In this document: positions 36,001-47,032 of the stretch, piece by piece
Position numbering within the stretch: the first letter of the stretch is position 1
How the letters are laid out: each line of letters starts with the position of its first letter
The notes under the pieces: model-generated
Databases searched by the model: none
What the model was told of the DNA's origin: nothing
The model's input: only the letters and a program-made list of their open reading frames with translations
Source: Nematostella vectensis
Lineage: Eukaryota; Cnidaria; Anthozoa; Actiniaria; Edwardsiidae
DNA length: 64,000 nt
NCBI RefSeq assembly: GCF_932526225.1
Contig: NC_064048.1
Coordinates: 10,286,188 to 10,350,187, forward strand
Direction of reading: 5' to 3'
Program-made: the position numbers and the translations under genes

Positions 36001-37647
36001 CCCCCGCCCGGTAGTCAAGGTGCGCGCCACCATTTACAAGCGACATGATCAGGTCCATGCCTTGATCCCCCATTGCTGCAATAGTCAGGGGGGTCTCTGT
36101 ACACACAATATGGACAGTTAGTACATCTGATCAGGGGGGGGGCTATCCTTTTATGGATTAAAGCTGCATTGTCACCAGTTTACTTCCAGAGGGCCGAAGG
36201 AAACCTCAACAATTAAAAGACAAAAGAATCTATTAGAATTCGAGATATTTAACAGGCCATCCCCTCTAAATTATCAATCACATCCTCAAAAAAAATTCCA
36301 ATAGACACACTGCTTTCAATATTTTGAAATATTTTTCGCGTTTTCCGTTAAAAATCATTGAATATTGTTAGGCAATTGACTGGAAGTAAACTGGTGACAA
36401 TGCGGCTTTAAGGGGTCTCTGTAGACAAATTCCCAATAATGTTGATACTAAAACTGCAGGCACATAACCAGGATCCCCCCCTCCCCCCAGACTCGACCAA
36501 CCTCCAGTTTTGTCCTCCTGAAAGTTAGGATCCAGGCCCTTGTCTGTCAGTTTGGTCACTTGGGGGATTGAGCCCAAGGAAACTGCATCCAACAACTTCT
36601 TGAGGTTACCCTATATATTGTAAAAAAAGAAATGTAAATGTGCTCTAGCAAAAGCCAACTGGAAAGCTGACTTTGGCTGATGTTCTGATAAAGTTTGTTT
36701 AGTAGTCATACAGAGGGGAGTAAAAAGTCATACAGAGAGAAAAGTTGGAAAGCTTGTAATGAAAAGTGAGTGGGTGGCTAGATTACCTTTGTGTGAACTT
36801 TCTGAAGAGCCTTTGCATCATATTGCAAGGACTTGTACACTCTCCGCTTGTACTTGAACTATACAAAGATCAGTTTACCATTAGTGTGAGATCAATGGTG
36901 CTAGCTATTAAAACTTGATCTAAGTAGCATATCTAACTTAGACATTTACCCATTTTTTGCACTTAAGGTGAAATGTGAGGTAGCCTGTTAACATGGAAGA
37001 GGACAGAGCTTCCTCTTACAGGGAGAAAGTATATTCCTAACCATACCTCTAGCTGTGCAGGTTTCACACGCTGAGGGTACTCCCTGAATGTCCGCTCCTC
37101 ATCGAGAAATTTGCCAGATCTACCATTGCAAGGAGGCTCATAAAATCCATAATTCAATGCATCTTTAACACCCTACAATAGATAATAAAAAAAACAAATG
37201 ATATTTTAACATTATATTGTTTTTTTTTCTGTTGGCAAATATAGTAAAAGTATGTATTGATGAAAATTAGCAGCAAAAATTTGGATAAAAACAATTTAGA
37301 CTAACCTTAGCTAGCTCACTAATGACTTGTAGCTTGGCAAGCCATATTCTTTCTTGGTCATCAAACAAGAACAGTTTCTAAAGGCAAAGCAGTCATTTAG
37401 TACCACTTTAATATCACTGGAAATATATTTAATGATAGCTTCAAAGATGAGACATTCAGTTGACAAATACATTGGGAAAAATGTGTAATAAAAGCAAATT
37501 CATTATTTCTCAAATTGAAAAAAATATTAGCAATAATACCTTTAGTACTCCCTCAGGAAACTTGACACAGACTTCCACTTCATAATTTCTATCCTCAAGA
37601 TGACCATTGTGTCCTGCCTTGACCTCACCATTCATGATCACCACCAT
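18014..37647 (-). CDS. SHANK: SHANK postsynaptic-type scaffold protein, complete CDS in 19 exons
   Basis: Exons (minus): 37647-37540, 37377-37306, 37172-37047, 36858-36787, 36610-36502, 36096-35945, 35800-35756, 35604-35482, 33733-33617, 33552-33408, 32822-32319, 28448-28356, 28007-27944, 26634-26531, 25455-25331, 24091-23932, 23042-20014, 18591-18545, 18254-18014; 5436 nt, 1811 residues, all phases consistent. Domains in order: SPN ubiquitin-like fold (about 15-105; LNYGFYEPP, GKFLDEERTF); ankyrin repeats (about 128-350; GGAHLDYR, LLDLGASPNYRD, GNTPLHIAA); SH3 (500-552; GFWEGRVDGRNGWFP); PDZ (591-685; carboxylate loop GGFGF, class I-type H664); a 1010-residue Pro/Ser-rich exon with a cortactin-type KPPPPVPPKKK near 1250 and Homer-type PPxxF motifs at 1666-1670 and 1686-1690; C-terminal SAM (about 1740-1801; EWSCDDVCSWLESLGF, LGVKSLGHRMT). 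This is the exact SHANK order. SHANKs cross-link membrane receptors, Homer and actin regulators. An in-frame TAG lies just upstream of the chosen ATG; ATG 37635 is the alternative. Confidence 0.95.
18255..18520. repeat. Degenerate 30-47-bp repeats at the exon 19 acceptor of SHANK
   Basis: About six diverged units start with tggaaacaataatgaac-like sequence (plus strand), which is the reverse complement of the real polypyrimidine tract and acceptor of exon 19 (gttcattattgtttccag). Units also share gcattcaatacaatgctttg and gcgctcc. At least one copy keeps an acceptor-like tttccacag. Confidence 0.8.
18715..19010. repeat. 30-bp intronic repeats, block 1 (SHANK intron 17)
   Basis: Units resemble cctccttacatttagattta followed by gcccatagac. 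The left copies are longer and variant (cccctctacatttctattta, agcacctagg). The block is separated from block 2 by about 230 bp of single-copy sequence with an ATT run. Confidence 0.9.
19218..19610. repeat. ATT run and 30-bp intronic repeats, block 2
   Basis: An ATT microsatellite at about 19228-19255 is followed by about 11 units of the same 30-bp family as block 1 (ccttacatttatatttagcc, catacaccct). They lie inside SHANK intron 17 and are not at a splice junction. Confidence 0.9.
21440..21612 (-). repeat. 36-bp coding minisatellite in SHANK
   Basis: Five tandem 36-bp units inside the large exon encode the 12-residue repeat NDSPNIPINRPA (first unit NDSTNIPINRPA, last unit ending AQ). The unit length is a multiple of three, so copy-number change keeps the frame. 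It lies in the disordered proline-rich region before the cortactin-type motif. Another repetitive coding stretch with ESRLPAESRLP-type units lies at about 20385-20560. Confidence 0.95.
23836..23940. repeat. 32-bp array at the exon 16 donor of SHANK
   Basis: Three units of about 32-33 bp (ggcctgtataagcatgtaat, acctggtagcca). On the minus strand each contains ctaccag followed by gtat, the same sequence as the real end of exon 16 and its 5' splice site (ctaccag/gtatat). Confidence 0.85.
24285..25345. repeat. 67-bp array at the exon 15 donor of SHANK
   Basis: About 15 units. On the minus strand each contains ggactttattctcgag followed by gtaaactgtcac, which is the end of exon 15 (encoding DFILE) and its 5' splice site. 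Units far from the exon include longer variants (aagggtttacctcgag-type inserts near 24300-24730), while units close to it are nearly identical. Confidence 0.95.
25631..26340. repeat. 172-184-bp intronic repeats, about four copies
   Basis: Units share cttcagcgacagtggttat, gattgcaaactgtacggagc and gacattttgtttcattttgc. They are in SHANK intron 14 and no copy of a splice junction is seen in the unit. Confidence 0.92.
26635..27830. repeat. 93-bp array at the exon 14 acceptor of SHANK
   Basis: About 12 units. On the minus strand each contains tatctatag followed by cgatgtggtgtcaata. The real acceptor and exon start read tatctatag/cgatgggccgtcaata, and a further match (cccctagagt against cctcctagagt) continues into the exon. 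This is an acceptor-side counterpart of the donor arrays. Confidence 0.93.
28070..28252. mobile_element. pogo/Tigger-like MITE
   Basis: 183-bp element in SHANK intron 12. The ends CAGTCGAACCTCTATTAAGC and GCTTAATAGAGGTTCGACTG are perfect inverted repeats (at least 22 bp) flanked by TA on both sides (28068-28069, 28253-28254). The TA duplication and CAGTCGAACCTC-type ends are typical of pogo-class elements. Internal gagcggtcac repeats are present, and there is no coding capacity. Confidence 0.85.
28449..30341. other. SHANK intron 11, downstream half: no gene recognised
   Basis: Mostly AT-rich. An open frame at 29876-29702 (minus) ends at a good donor (gtaagtttg), but its phase does not match the next exons, so it is not called. 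Loose gtcacgcaaa-type repeats occur near 28900-29000. Confidence 0.5.
30342..30558 (-). CDS. Candidate alternative first exon of SHANK
   Basis: On the minus strand an ATG at 30558 opens 72 codons rich in Ser, Arg and Lys (KSLDSKSRGDLSPSKSKASH, RRSASFRVKKSRRPQSDLSE, DDGFLWIRRELY). The stretch ends at a plausible donor, caggacg/gtcagtgg. The exon ends in phase 1, exactly what exon 12 (28448) or exon 13 (28007) needs. Splicing in would give a short SHANK without SPN and ankyrin domains, and with only half or none of the SH3. Vertebrate SHANK genes are known to use internal promoters. This is an inference from phase, codon content and location; no transcript evidence is visible. Confidence 0.4.
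33130..33430. repeat. 43-bp array at the exon 10 donor of SHANK
   Basis: Spacing of the marker cacgtga is exactly 43 bp six times (33181, 33224, 33267, 33310, 33353, 33396). On the minus strand each unit consists of a diverged copy of the last 32 nt of exon 10 (catccgaaactaccatgac, ggtcagatag) and the first 11 nt of the intron. The donor copies read gtaagt, gtgagt, gaaagt, gtaagt, gtatat and gtatat. Confidence 0.95.
33860..35510. repeat. 54-bp array at the exon 8 donor of SHANK
   Basis: About 30 units of 54 bp. On the minus strand each holds caaggcatgcaggaaataca followed by ccat and gtgagtaatg, that is, the last 24 nt of exon 8 (QGMQEIHH), the 5' splice site and about 30 nt of intron. The exon-proximal half is nearly uniform. 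Distal copies carry ttaagt or gtaatt in place of gtgagt. The unit is 18 codons and is free of stops on the minus strand from the exon to about 34760. Confidence 0.97.
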
Positions 37648-40600
37648 CAAGTCCTACTTTTACACTTCCTCCATAATCAGGGCAGTATGAAAGTAGCCTG
37701 TCAAGATCATGGAATGATACAGCAGTCTAATGAGTTGAGAATTATATCAGGTCGCACTCTTGGGCTCTCTTCATAACAAGAGTCAACTTTATGTTTCTTT
37801 AGGGAAGTCTTAATAAAGAGGAAAAATTGGCGAAGGCAACTACTGGTTAGACACTAAATATTGTGCATGAATGCATGTCTCTATCACAATTTTCCCTTGG
37901 CTGCTGAGTGTCATTCATTTAATCTATCATAGGGCCATGAAACATGACAGCATATTTCGTGATACATAGATTGGTGTAGAGCTGAGATTAATTCTAGCAA
38001 ATTGATTATGGGTAGATCCAGGGGTTGGTAAGTTTCTGATAAAATCTCTGTTATTTTCCACTCCATTCATATTTTAGTTGATTTTTAAAGTCTGGATCGG
38101 CCGGCGAATATCTGCTTTACTAATACCAAATGCATACAGTGAACATACAATTTCTCATAACATGCATTCACAAAAACACAAAAGATGAGGGCAATTTTAG
38201 AGATGAAATTTTCTAGAATCCTCTTTAGTTTGTCCTGATTGTGACTATTGGAGATGATATATATGAATTCATTTTCGATTTTGTACCATAGAAAAAAAGA
38301 TTTTGAGTCTGTTAAATAGAACTATTCCTAATAAACAATTCAATAATTTACTGCTGTTATGTTTTATTTGAGCAGATAGATAAAATGAGATTTTGAAAAA
38401 AAATGGACAGTATTTATTTCCTAACCATTAAAAATGCACATTTTATTTTAATTCTTTTGATTAATTTGACAAACTTGACGAACAAAATGCCAACGAATGA
38501 CTGGTTTAAGCATTGTTGAAACTGATATGAAATTTATAACAAAATGAAATCATAAAACTGCTACTCATAAAACTGATACTGGTCCGGAATACATAACCAT
38601 GAAAGAATTGATCTCAATAACACGATATTGGAACAGTTTACTAAAATTATTCTATAAGGTAGTTCAACCTTAAGTAGCTCAAATAATCAAGGAATTCATT
38701 AAAGTGAAAATAAAATTTAAAGTAAAAAAGTAAGTATAATATAAAACTGCTTCGAAATAATAGCCCATAGAATATTATTGTTAATAGAGGGAATCATTGA
38801 CGGATTATAGAACCCAGCAAACTATTCAATAAAAATAATGGCAATTTTAATTTAATACACACCATACAGACTCAATACTAAACTACTGGGAAAGTAAATT
38901 TAGAGGCTCTAATAATATTTTTTTCACACTTCATGATGAGACACTTACACGTTGAAAAGTAATAAAATTTGTTTAAGTTATCCTGAATTTCTTATGCGAG
39001 CATTTGGATTAAAAAACGCGAAAATAATATCACAAAGATGTAGATTGAACTAGATTGTTGACCGTTTTTTATCGTTCGGATTAGGGTTAAATAAAATTTA
39101 ATTATCCCTGTTCGACTGTAGTATAAAAACATCGACACTTTGGTGCGATTCAGCCGTAAATTGGTGAAAAAATGTACGCTTCGTGACACAGAAATTAGGC
39201 ATCCTAAGAATTGCAATCTTCGGCACTCAGGAAGGCGACATAATCTAACCTAAAATCCACTAACCTAGTGTGGATAAAACACTGACAAGAGCATTAGAAA
39301 ACGCTTCAAAACCGATCTTATTTGAATCTGAGTTTGTTTACAACGCGACAACATTTATTCAGGTTTTACTTAAATCACTGTCGTCCCAAACATAAATTCG
39401 GTTAACGATTTGACTTTCGATCAACAAAACGGAAAACATACAAAGAGGCTGTTTGAATTTAAATTTGGTGTGCACGCTTTTATATGCAATCATTCGCTGT
39501 GATTTTTATGGCCCTTAACTGTCAAAACAACAGCAAAAGAGATTAGTTAAGTTAGGTGGTCTACAAATATAAATATGCAAAGAAGCATTCATGATAGTAC
39601 ACACAGGAATCCTCGCCGAACATCAGTGGCCCTACTCAAGAATGCAAAGCGGAACAACTACACCGAGAAAAGGAATAACTTTTGGTTTACCTTGCAGTAG
39701 TCTCCTTAGGCCAAAAGTCTTCAATACTGCGTTATTCTTAGGTTAATTCAAGTTCTATCCATAAAGTTCATGTCACTTCGACGCCATTTTCAATGTATCG
39801 CTCACAATTTCAGTATCGCTCACTAATCCACGTGATAATGATAAGCCTTCCGATTGGCTCATGAGACAATACGATTCTAAACACAAAAGCGTCTAGTTTC
39901 CTGCTATTTAGCGCGTTAAAAAGAATCCAAAACAATGTGATTAGAGGGAGCGAAACTCTTAAGAATTAAAGGCGACTAGGATTTAAATGTGGAATTGCGA
40001 TTAGAATATTAGTACCTGGCTATCGTGCGACACAATGTGTTGACATGATACACGAACACATAATTCTCGATGTTTCTCTCTCTCTCTCTCTCTGCCTCAG
40101 AAAGCAAAGACGCCCAGCTTCAAAATATCACGCTGACTTTGGTTTCAATAGAAACAATACAAAAATTAACATAGTACAGTGTGTTGAGATTTTCATATCG
40201 TCGTTTTGCGGTGAATTAGTTAAAAACAAATAGAAAATCCGGAAACTGTGGAGTAAAGTGAAGAGATACCGGACCCCAAGGAATGTAAAAGTTATTAAGT
40301 CAAGGCTTTGTTTGTCTAGGGCTCTAAAAGATAATGGGTTCCGGGCTATTTTTCATTGCGATAATCTCTTTTGTGACCCAGTTGTATGCTGTTGTTGCCA
40401 TGTTCCAAGTAAGAGTCCAAATTCCGAGACAGAAAGTGCTATGGCCTATTTTTTTTGTAAGCGGTATATGAACTTCCCTCACTTGGCCTCGAGATATCGG
40501 CCCGACGCACGTCCGCGCAATTACGCGAACAATGAGTGATTAATTGATGTATTTGTATAGGCCCAGTTATTTAGATAAGCCACCAGCACAGACTCAGTTG

Positions 40601-42449
40601 ATATTATTTTTCATAATAATCATTTACTCCGACGAAGAGGCATGAAACATATCATGATTGATTGAGGTATTTTTTTAGGTATTTTTCTGATTGAGGTATT
40701 TTTTTGATTGAGGTATTTTTTCAGTTTGGGGTAACTTTCAATAGAAGTAGAGGCATATATACCCTCCCTCGCAGAGATTTCTGTATCCGAGCAAAGATAA
40801 CAAGTGCACGAAGAAAGCCCTGCGCAAGGAGATTTGAACTACACTTTAGAGTATTACACTTTGATATGGCGTCGAAAGTGTTTGGATTTTAAAAAGGGGG
40901 GGGGGGGGGGGGTCACTGATTCCTTTGGCTGTTTTATATGTCTACCATGTAATTTGACGAAGTGTCAAATCAGACTGGTTTAACTTGTCCCGATTCTGGT
41001 GCAGTTATTTGGCATGCACAATCCAGTAGTCCAGGATACGTATTAAGCACGTTTTATCTATGCAATGCAAACCTATATACACCCTAAATACATCTCTTAT
41101 GGTTTCCGCTCAAGTGCATGTTCCGTATCTAAAATATAAACAAAACGTTTTATTGCTATAAGCGCTCATCAAAATCCTCGCTCATATCTGATTCGCTGTC
41201 TTCCTCGCTCTCTTCCTTTTCTCTTTTCTTGTGCTGCACTTTTCTTGCAAGGAGAAAATACGTCATCCTTAGCATCAACAATTATCAGGTTGTAACCTGG
41301 AGTTAATAGCATCTTTGAGAAATTGAGTGCCTTCACTTTTTCTGAATTAATGTTATAAACCAATTCCTTTTCCTCCACTTTCTGTGCAGCTTTGCAGCTA
41401 ATGTGTCTTGATCGCGTTCCTTTGACATTGTATTGCCGTTACTTCCTTTGCTCCTTCTTTCTATTCTTCGGTTTTCGAGGGGGGGAGGGGGGCACCGAAA
41501 ATATGGGGATATGAAGAAACCGTTGTCGTTTTAGGGCTCTGGTACCGAGGAATTTTAGTTTCTTTTCCGAGGCTTTTTCCATTCACAGTTACTGGTTTTC
41601 TCTTCTGAATACAATTCACAAAGTTTGCAAAGCACCTGCGGTAAGGCAGCCCTAAAAATGACAAGAATCGTGCAGGTTTCCCAAATAAAGAATATATTAG
41701 TTTCCTTATATGGAAGTGATCGCGTCTTGGAAAAACGACAATTTTTGGCTAAATTTCTTGATAACTCAAGGGGGGCGAGGGAGGGGAGCATGGAAAATTT
41801 TGTTTCTCCTGAAGGGGGGGGGGGGGGGCAACTAATTTAATCCCTTACTTTAATCAAAATCCGCCCCCTCCCCCCCCCCCCCCCCCCCCCTCTCTCGGGA
41901 TAATAAATTAACCTTCCCTAATTTCATTAATTGGACTTTAAAAGCACACTAGCATACACACATTGGCACCAGTCGGGCCAAGACGGGACGCTAGCACAGT
42001 CTATTACCCGTGCAGTTCGACAACCATGGACAGCTGTTTCGTCCTTATTAGGACTCGTCAGCATGGCATAGCCATTCTCTTTCGGTTTTATTGTTGATTA
42101 CACTTTGGAGTATCACACTTCGAGTTTAATTACTCACCCAGCATAAAGAAAAGTAACAAAAAAAAAATTCTAGTCCCTATGTATTGCACTCGACCACCTT
42201 TACATAATTCTTTTTTTTTTTTTAACAAGATAAATCACTGAATGGAAGCCGACGGTGGTGTATCGTGACTTAGCAACCAACACTGCTTTGGCGAACGAAG
42301 AAAACTGTATGTTATGTAATATCTCGAACACCCACTTCAAAATCACTACGACATCGTATATGTCTTGGTGCCCGACAAGAAAAGGGTTTACCTCACCATA
42401 AGCCTGTGATATCGTGTTTGTGATGCCCGACATATAAGTAACTAGTCTG
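37648..42449. other. SHANK upstream region; no further gene called
   Basis: AT-rich and poor in coding signal. SHANK 5' UTR exons and promoter probably lie here but cannot be placed. Homopolymer tracts occur at 40895-40912 (G), 41812-41828 (G) and 41872-41891 (C). A degraded open stretch at 41460-41163 (minus) ends in an acidic SESDMSEDFDERL-type tail after a frameshift and looks like the end of a transposon protein, family unknown. Confidence 0.45.
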
Positions 42450-43410
42450 CTGCTAGCCGGCTCTTCAGAAAAGTTTTGTTATCGAACATTTGCAACTCCG
42501 CTTCCCTGCTAGCAGAGGCCTCTTTTCTCTGTATTTCGCTGGGCTGGAGTTCGCGAGGAAAAGATACCTCTGCCATGGGTCGAAACTGTCTCTGTTGCGC
42601 ATGCGTTAGCGTTAATAAGCGACCGACGTGCCAAAACCCGTACCATCGCGCGAAAGCTGTCAATATGCTAATATACTTTGCGTGGGTTTATTCGGAAATC
42701 ATGAATCAAACTCCGGTTAGTTCTCCTCTCCGAAAAAAGAAAAAAACTGTTCAATTTCAATCACCTAAAACGTCACTAAAAAGATTGAACAACAAACGCA
42801 GCAAAGACGAGTTTTGTCTTGTTTGTGGGATTAATTTTAAGACATCTGGGCAGGCGAGTTTCTTCAATGTAAATATCGCCTAGTTGGATTCGAAGAAAAT
42901 GTTACAAAACTTTTTGGTAAACTTAGATCAGCTATTCCCAGAAGAATATGCAAAACCTGTAAACGGAAGATTGACTCGTTAGTCAAAAGAGAGAAAATTC
43001 TGAATGAAGATAAGGCATTGAATGGCTTCTTTTATGATTTGTCGCGTGATATTTCTACGGAGGTCGCCGTTTCGAATGCGGGCTTATTATCCCGCAGCGG
43101 ATATACGTTTTATGCATGCGCTAGTCATTGTGGGCTCAAATAGTGGCCAGTAATTAATGAACGGAGCATGCGCTCTGGATCTCGTCCACGATCGTGGACG
43201 GCGGTTTGATCAAACGAACTTGCGACCCATGGCAGAGGTATCTTTTCATCGCTAACTCCAGCCCAGCGAAATACAGAGAAAAGAGGCCTCTGCTAGCAGG
43301 GAACAACTCCGCCCCCAAGCACATGACCTATGCGTGCGCCACAAAACTCCCAATATTTAAAAACAAAACATTTCGGAATAACCCAGAATGAGAGCCGGCT
43401 AGCACGCTAC
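42450..43410. mobile_element. ~960-bp element with long diverged inverted repeats carrying an ORF
   Basis: The left arm (tgctagccggctctt near 42452; ctgctagcagaggcctcttt near 42507; gctgggctggagtt; agatacctctgccatgggtcg to 42581) matches in inverted order the right arm, 43210-43410 (cgacccatggcagaggtatc, aactccagcccagcg, gaggcctctgctagcaggg, gagccggctagca). The core, 42582-43200, is unique and carries the ORF below. Part of the arm sequence recurs near 63318-63350. No target duplication was identified. Confidence 0.7.
42572..43083 (+). pseudogene. Zinc-binding-domain-like ORF inside the inverted-repeat element, frameshifted
   Basis: ATG 42572 opens MGRNCLCCACVSVN and continues through a basic stretch (PLRKKKKTVQFQSPKTSLKR) to EFCLVCGINFKTSG. 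After a frame change near 42860 it goes on as YRLVGFEENVTKLFGKL, RRICKTCKRKIDSLVKRE and LNGFFYDLSRDIS. The pair C-x2-C plus C-x2-C, about 45 residues apart, followed by a helical stretch resembles a ZAD- or THAP-like zinc-binding N-terminal module. I do not recognise the exact family. It may be the remnant of the element's own protein or a captured host exon. Confidence 0.4.
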
Positions 43411-46400
43411 CTGATGTCTACGCCCCTAATATGCCTCGTACCCAGGCTCTTACTTGCGTGACCGGGCTAAGCGCGCAGGAATAGTACGGCCCTTACCTTG
43501 TTCCTTTGTACCGTTGCAGAACTGCCCTTGTGATGAAAGTGTCTAACCAATCAGATAGGACTACATGTGTCCAATCATAGACCTTGTTAGAATACCACAC
43601 GTGTGACACTGGGATCGAGTGGCAGAACAATCTTCCCTCTTCTTCCCTGGGATCGAGTTTGGTATGGCAGAACGGTCGTTTGTTTATAATATAACTGATT
43701 TCTGAGGAATTGATAAAGCAGAGAAACACCCAAGAGAAAAGGATTTAGCAAAAGCCAGGTTATGTTCCCTTACTGGAGTCCGTCCTAAGACGGAGACAAG
43801 CCATTAAGAGGTGAGTCACGCTCCACGAAAAATCGAGTCTTTACTTTCGTACCGTCCTTCGCTAGGGGAGATATCCACAATTAAGCAGGTCAAGTAGTTC
43901 ATAGGAAATATATTTGAAGGCTACTACTGATAAACAAGTGAACGCAATGCGAGTAAAACTTTCAATTGATAATCAATCAGTTCCACTATCTAAGTTGGGC
44001 TAAGTTGTACAGTAAGATTGCAGCTATAAGCTTACAATTATCACACAGTCCCCTAAGTAACCTGATTTGATCTTTCTCTGCCTCATAAAAATCAATACGG
44101 TGAATTGGCATATCCTCAGATTTGCCTTTTCTAAGGGTCTGTTTACATTACGAATATCAACCCTGGCTGAAGCTTTAGTATGGCCAGGCGACTGAAAATG
44201 TTTTTCATATTGTAGCTAGCTTCAGCCTGTACTAAATTCGTTTTTGAACAGCTAAAACTATTCACAGCACCTCGGCATGTTCTTAGCAGTTCTTAAAATT
44301 TGGTGAAACGCTGGACGTTCATATAAAAAAAAGGTCCTCATAAAAAAAGAGTGTTCTTTATTTATGTGATTACATGGAGATATTCCATCCACTACTGGAG
44401 CTTGGGGTGAAAATCCTAGCACAGGTGAGCAGCCCAGGCTGGAAATCTCGCTCATATAATAGAAAAAGCAATTTTACAAGCATTTTAGGAATACCCGGTT
44501 GGACCCCCTGACTGTGCTGAAAACTCAGCCTGGGTTGAAATTTTTAATGAGATAAAAAGAAATCAACAGTCGTTAGAATGCTTCTCTATCAGGCGTGTCA
44601 TCACCATTGACCACCAAAAAGTTGGTATTTGATTTTGAACAGTTGTCATGTTAGACTTTTTCCATAGCTATCTATGACTGCCAAATGCTGCAAATGCTGT
44701 TTGTGTGCCTGCCAATCCTTTGCACCATATCGAATCCTTGCTTAAACAATCCATTAAATTTCATATTTATACTAATAACTATTAGAAAATAATCACTGAC
44801 ACCTCAACCAATCAGCACCCTCTATTTGAACCCCCTAAATCTCATAGTAATTAAAGTTTCAGGGGGCAATAGAGAATTTGAGAATGAGTGGGGAGAATTA
44901 GTCAATAGAGATCGAGGCAATAGAGAATTAGTGGGGAGTGTAATTAGAAATAAGTGCTTACTACTTAGTGATTAGTATTCCCTAAGTTGCAACTTTGTTT
45001 TCATTGTTTTCCTGGATTATTGTTGAAACGCCAAATTAGCTATAGAGAACTTGCTATAGAGCGTATTTATGTTTTTATTGCTGGCTTAGCAACCTATCTA
45101 CTACTATGTTAACAGGGGGATTTGTTACTCTGGAGACATTATGCACTTGTATTTTATATTTCGCTGATTTTTTTATTTATGTAAATAAATTATAATTTTA
45201 TTATCCTGATGTAAAAAAGTTGTAATTTTTAAGCAAATTACAAGCAAAACTGTTGTCAGCAACAGACTGCCACCATCCCCAGACTGAAAAGACACCTCAG
45301 TGCATTGTTGGAAACTTCAAGGCATACTGCTTGATCAGCAGTAGCTGAACTTGACTGATAGTGTGGGACTTGAAATAGGGGGAAGGTTTCTGTTTTTGGT
45401 CTGTTTTTCCCAAAAATTTGTGCAAAAGTACATTAATGGGGTAATTAATAATTTGTTATTTCTATGTAATCTAAGTAACAATGGCACTTAATCACCTTTA
45501 ACAGTAAATAAATTAGCCTCAGCTTCAGAAACTGGGTCTTCATTTAGTGTAAAAGTTTTTTTAACATGTTTTTTTTAACTTTGTCTTTGGCTACTTCTTA
45601 TACGTTCATCTGACATTGCTATTCCTCGTTTGCCCAGATAGTGTTTTTAAGATGAATTTCTAACATCTTCAACATGTTCTCTTGACTCAATTGTAATATG
45701 TAATACAAGGTTACAATGATTTTTCTTTGTCACAGGGGCTTCACCACCTTGATTATCTCATCCTGACCAAGTCATTGCACTGCAGTTGTCCACACATCAC
45801 AGTTGGTTATTGCCCTTGACAAATACTGCAGAGGAATTCCCTTTTAATTTATTTCAGGCAGTGTCAAATTTTGTTATTCAATGTCAAAGGTGCCAAGGTT
45901 AACAAAATTGAACCAGAGATTTTGTCATCTTTAGCTCTAAGGCGGCACCAAGCAAATAGTCCAGTTTTGAATTCAACTATGCCATTGGAATTAAAAACAC
46001 ATATAAAGACAGTGTGAGCCTAAGTTTCAGATTATTGGTTCACAAATAACATCGAAATCATGAAGAATTCACATGTTTTACATTGTTTTATTTCAAGCTC
46101 TAGGAGATTTTCACTTGTATGTTACACTTGACTTATACTACCTTTGTCCATCTATTCAGCAGGCATGATGGATTTCCAAATTTGATTACTGAAGCAACCT
46201 TTGTCACATCATAGCTTTTAATGTTCTGTTGTAGTTATGTAACTATTTATTTGCATAATATTTCAATAAATCACATGTTTCCGTGATGACTCCATTGTCT
46301 CTGTTCACTAACCAAATCAACATTCCCCTACTGTAATATGCTGCCCTTTAATCCCCCCCTCTATAATATGCCCCCCCCTCTCAATGATCTGCCCTTTCTT

Positions 46401-46559
46401 TCTGCCAACCCTCTTTAATAAGCCATCTTTTAAAAAAACATAGCTCTCTAATAAGCTGCCCCTCTGATAAGCAATTCCTTTTTAGAAAGCCACGACTCTA
46501 TTAACCCACCCCTTGGCAAAATTTCTAGTATTACATTATTTACATACCAGTGTGCACCT
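43411..46559. other. No gene recognised
   Basis: AT-rich non-coding DNA. A weak inverted pair (tcaaccctggctga near 44148, tcagcctgggttga near 44527) may mark a small MITE. From about 46330 diverged ccctctntaataagcc motifs lead into the 18-bp array. Confidence 0.5.
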
Positions 46560-46925
46560 TCTGTTAGGCTGCATAGAGTGCATTATTTAATAAGCCACCC
46601 TCTCTATTAAGCCAATCTTATGAAACAAGCCAGTCCTCTCCAATAAGTCACCCCTCTAATAAGCCATCACTAACAAGTCACCCCTTTAATAAGCCAGCCC
46701 TCTCTAATAAATCACCCATCTCCAATAAGCCAGCCCTCTCTAAAAGCCACCCCTCTCTAATATGGCAGCCCTCTCTAAAAGCCACCCCTCTCTAATATGG
46801 CAGCCCTCTCTAATAAGCCAACCCTCTCTAATAAGCCATCCCTCTCTAATAAGCCACCCATTTCTTATAAGCCACCCCTCTCTGATGAGCCATCCCTCTC
46901 TAATAAGCCAAACCTGTCTCATAAG
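46560..46925. repeat. 18-bp minisatellite, orientation ctaataagccacccctct
   Basis: About 18-20 imperfect copies of an 18-bp unit ctctctaataagccaccc. The same unit is found in reverse orientation at 50140-51140. The wording of the unit resembles the inner part of the pogo-like MITE at 28070 (ctctattaagcggtcac), so it may have grown from such an element. Confidence 0.93.
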
Positions 46926-47032
46926 GGGGGGAGGGGTGAATAGGGGTCTCCCTAGCAGGATTCTTTCCTACGTGTGGCCAATATAAGTTTTGACACCTAT
47001 GCGGCAGAGAAAGGGCGTGGTCCCTAAACTCT

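Noticed and set aside
41163-41460. Minus-strand frame MEEKELVYNINSEKV-type
   Set aside because: Begins with a non-ATG codon, frameshifted before its acidic tail, no recognised family; noted only as a likely transposon remnant.
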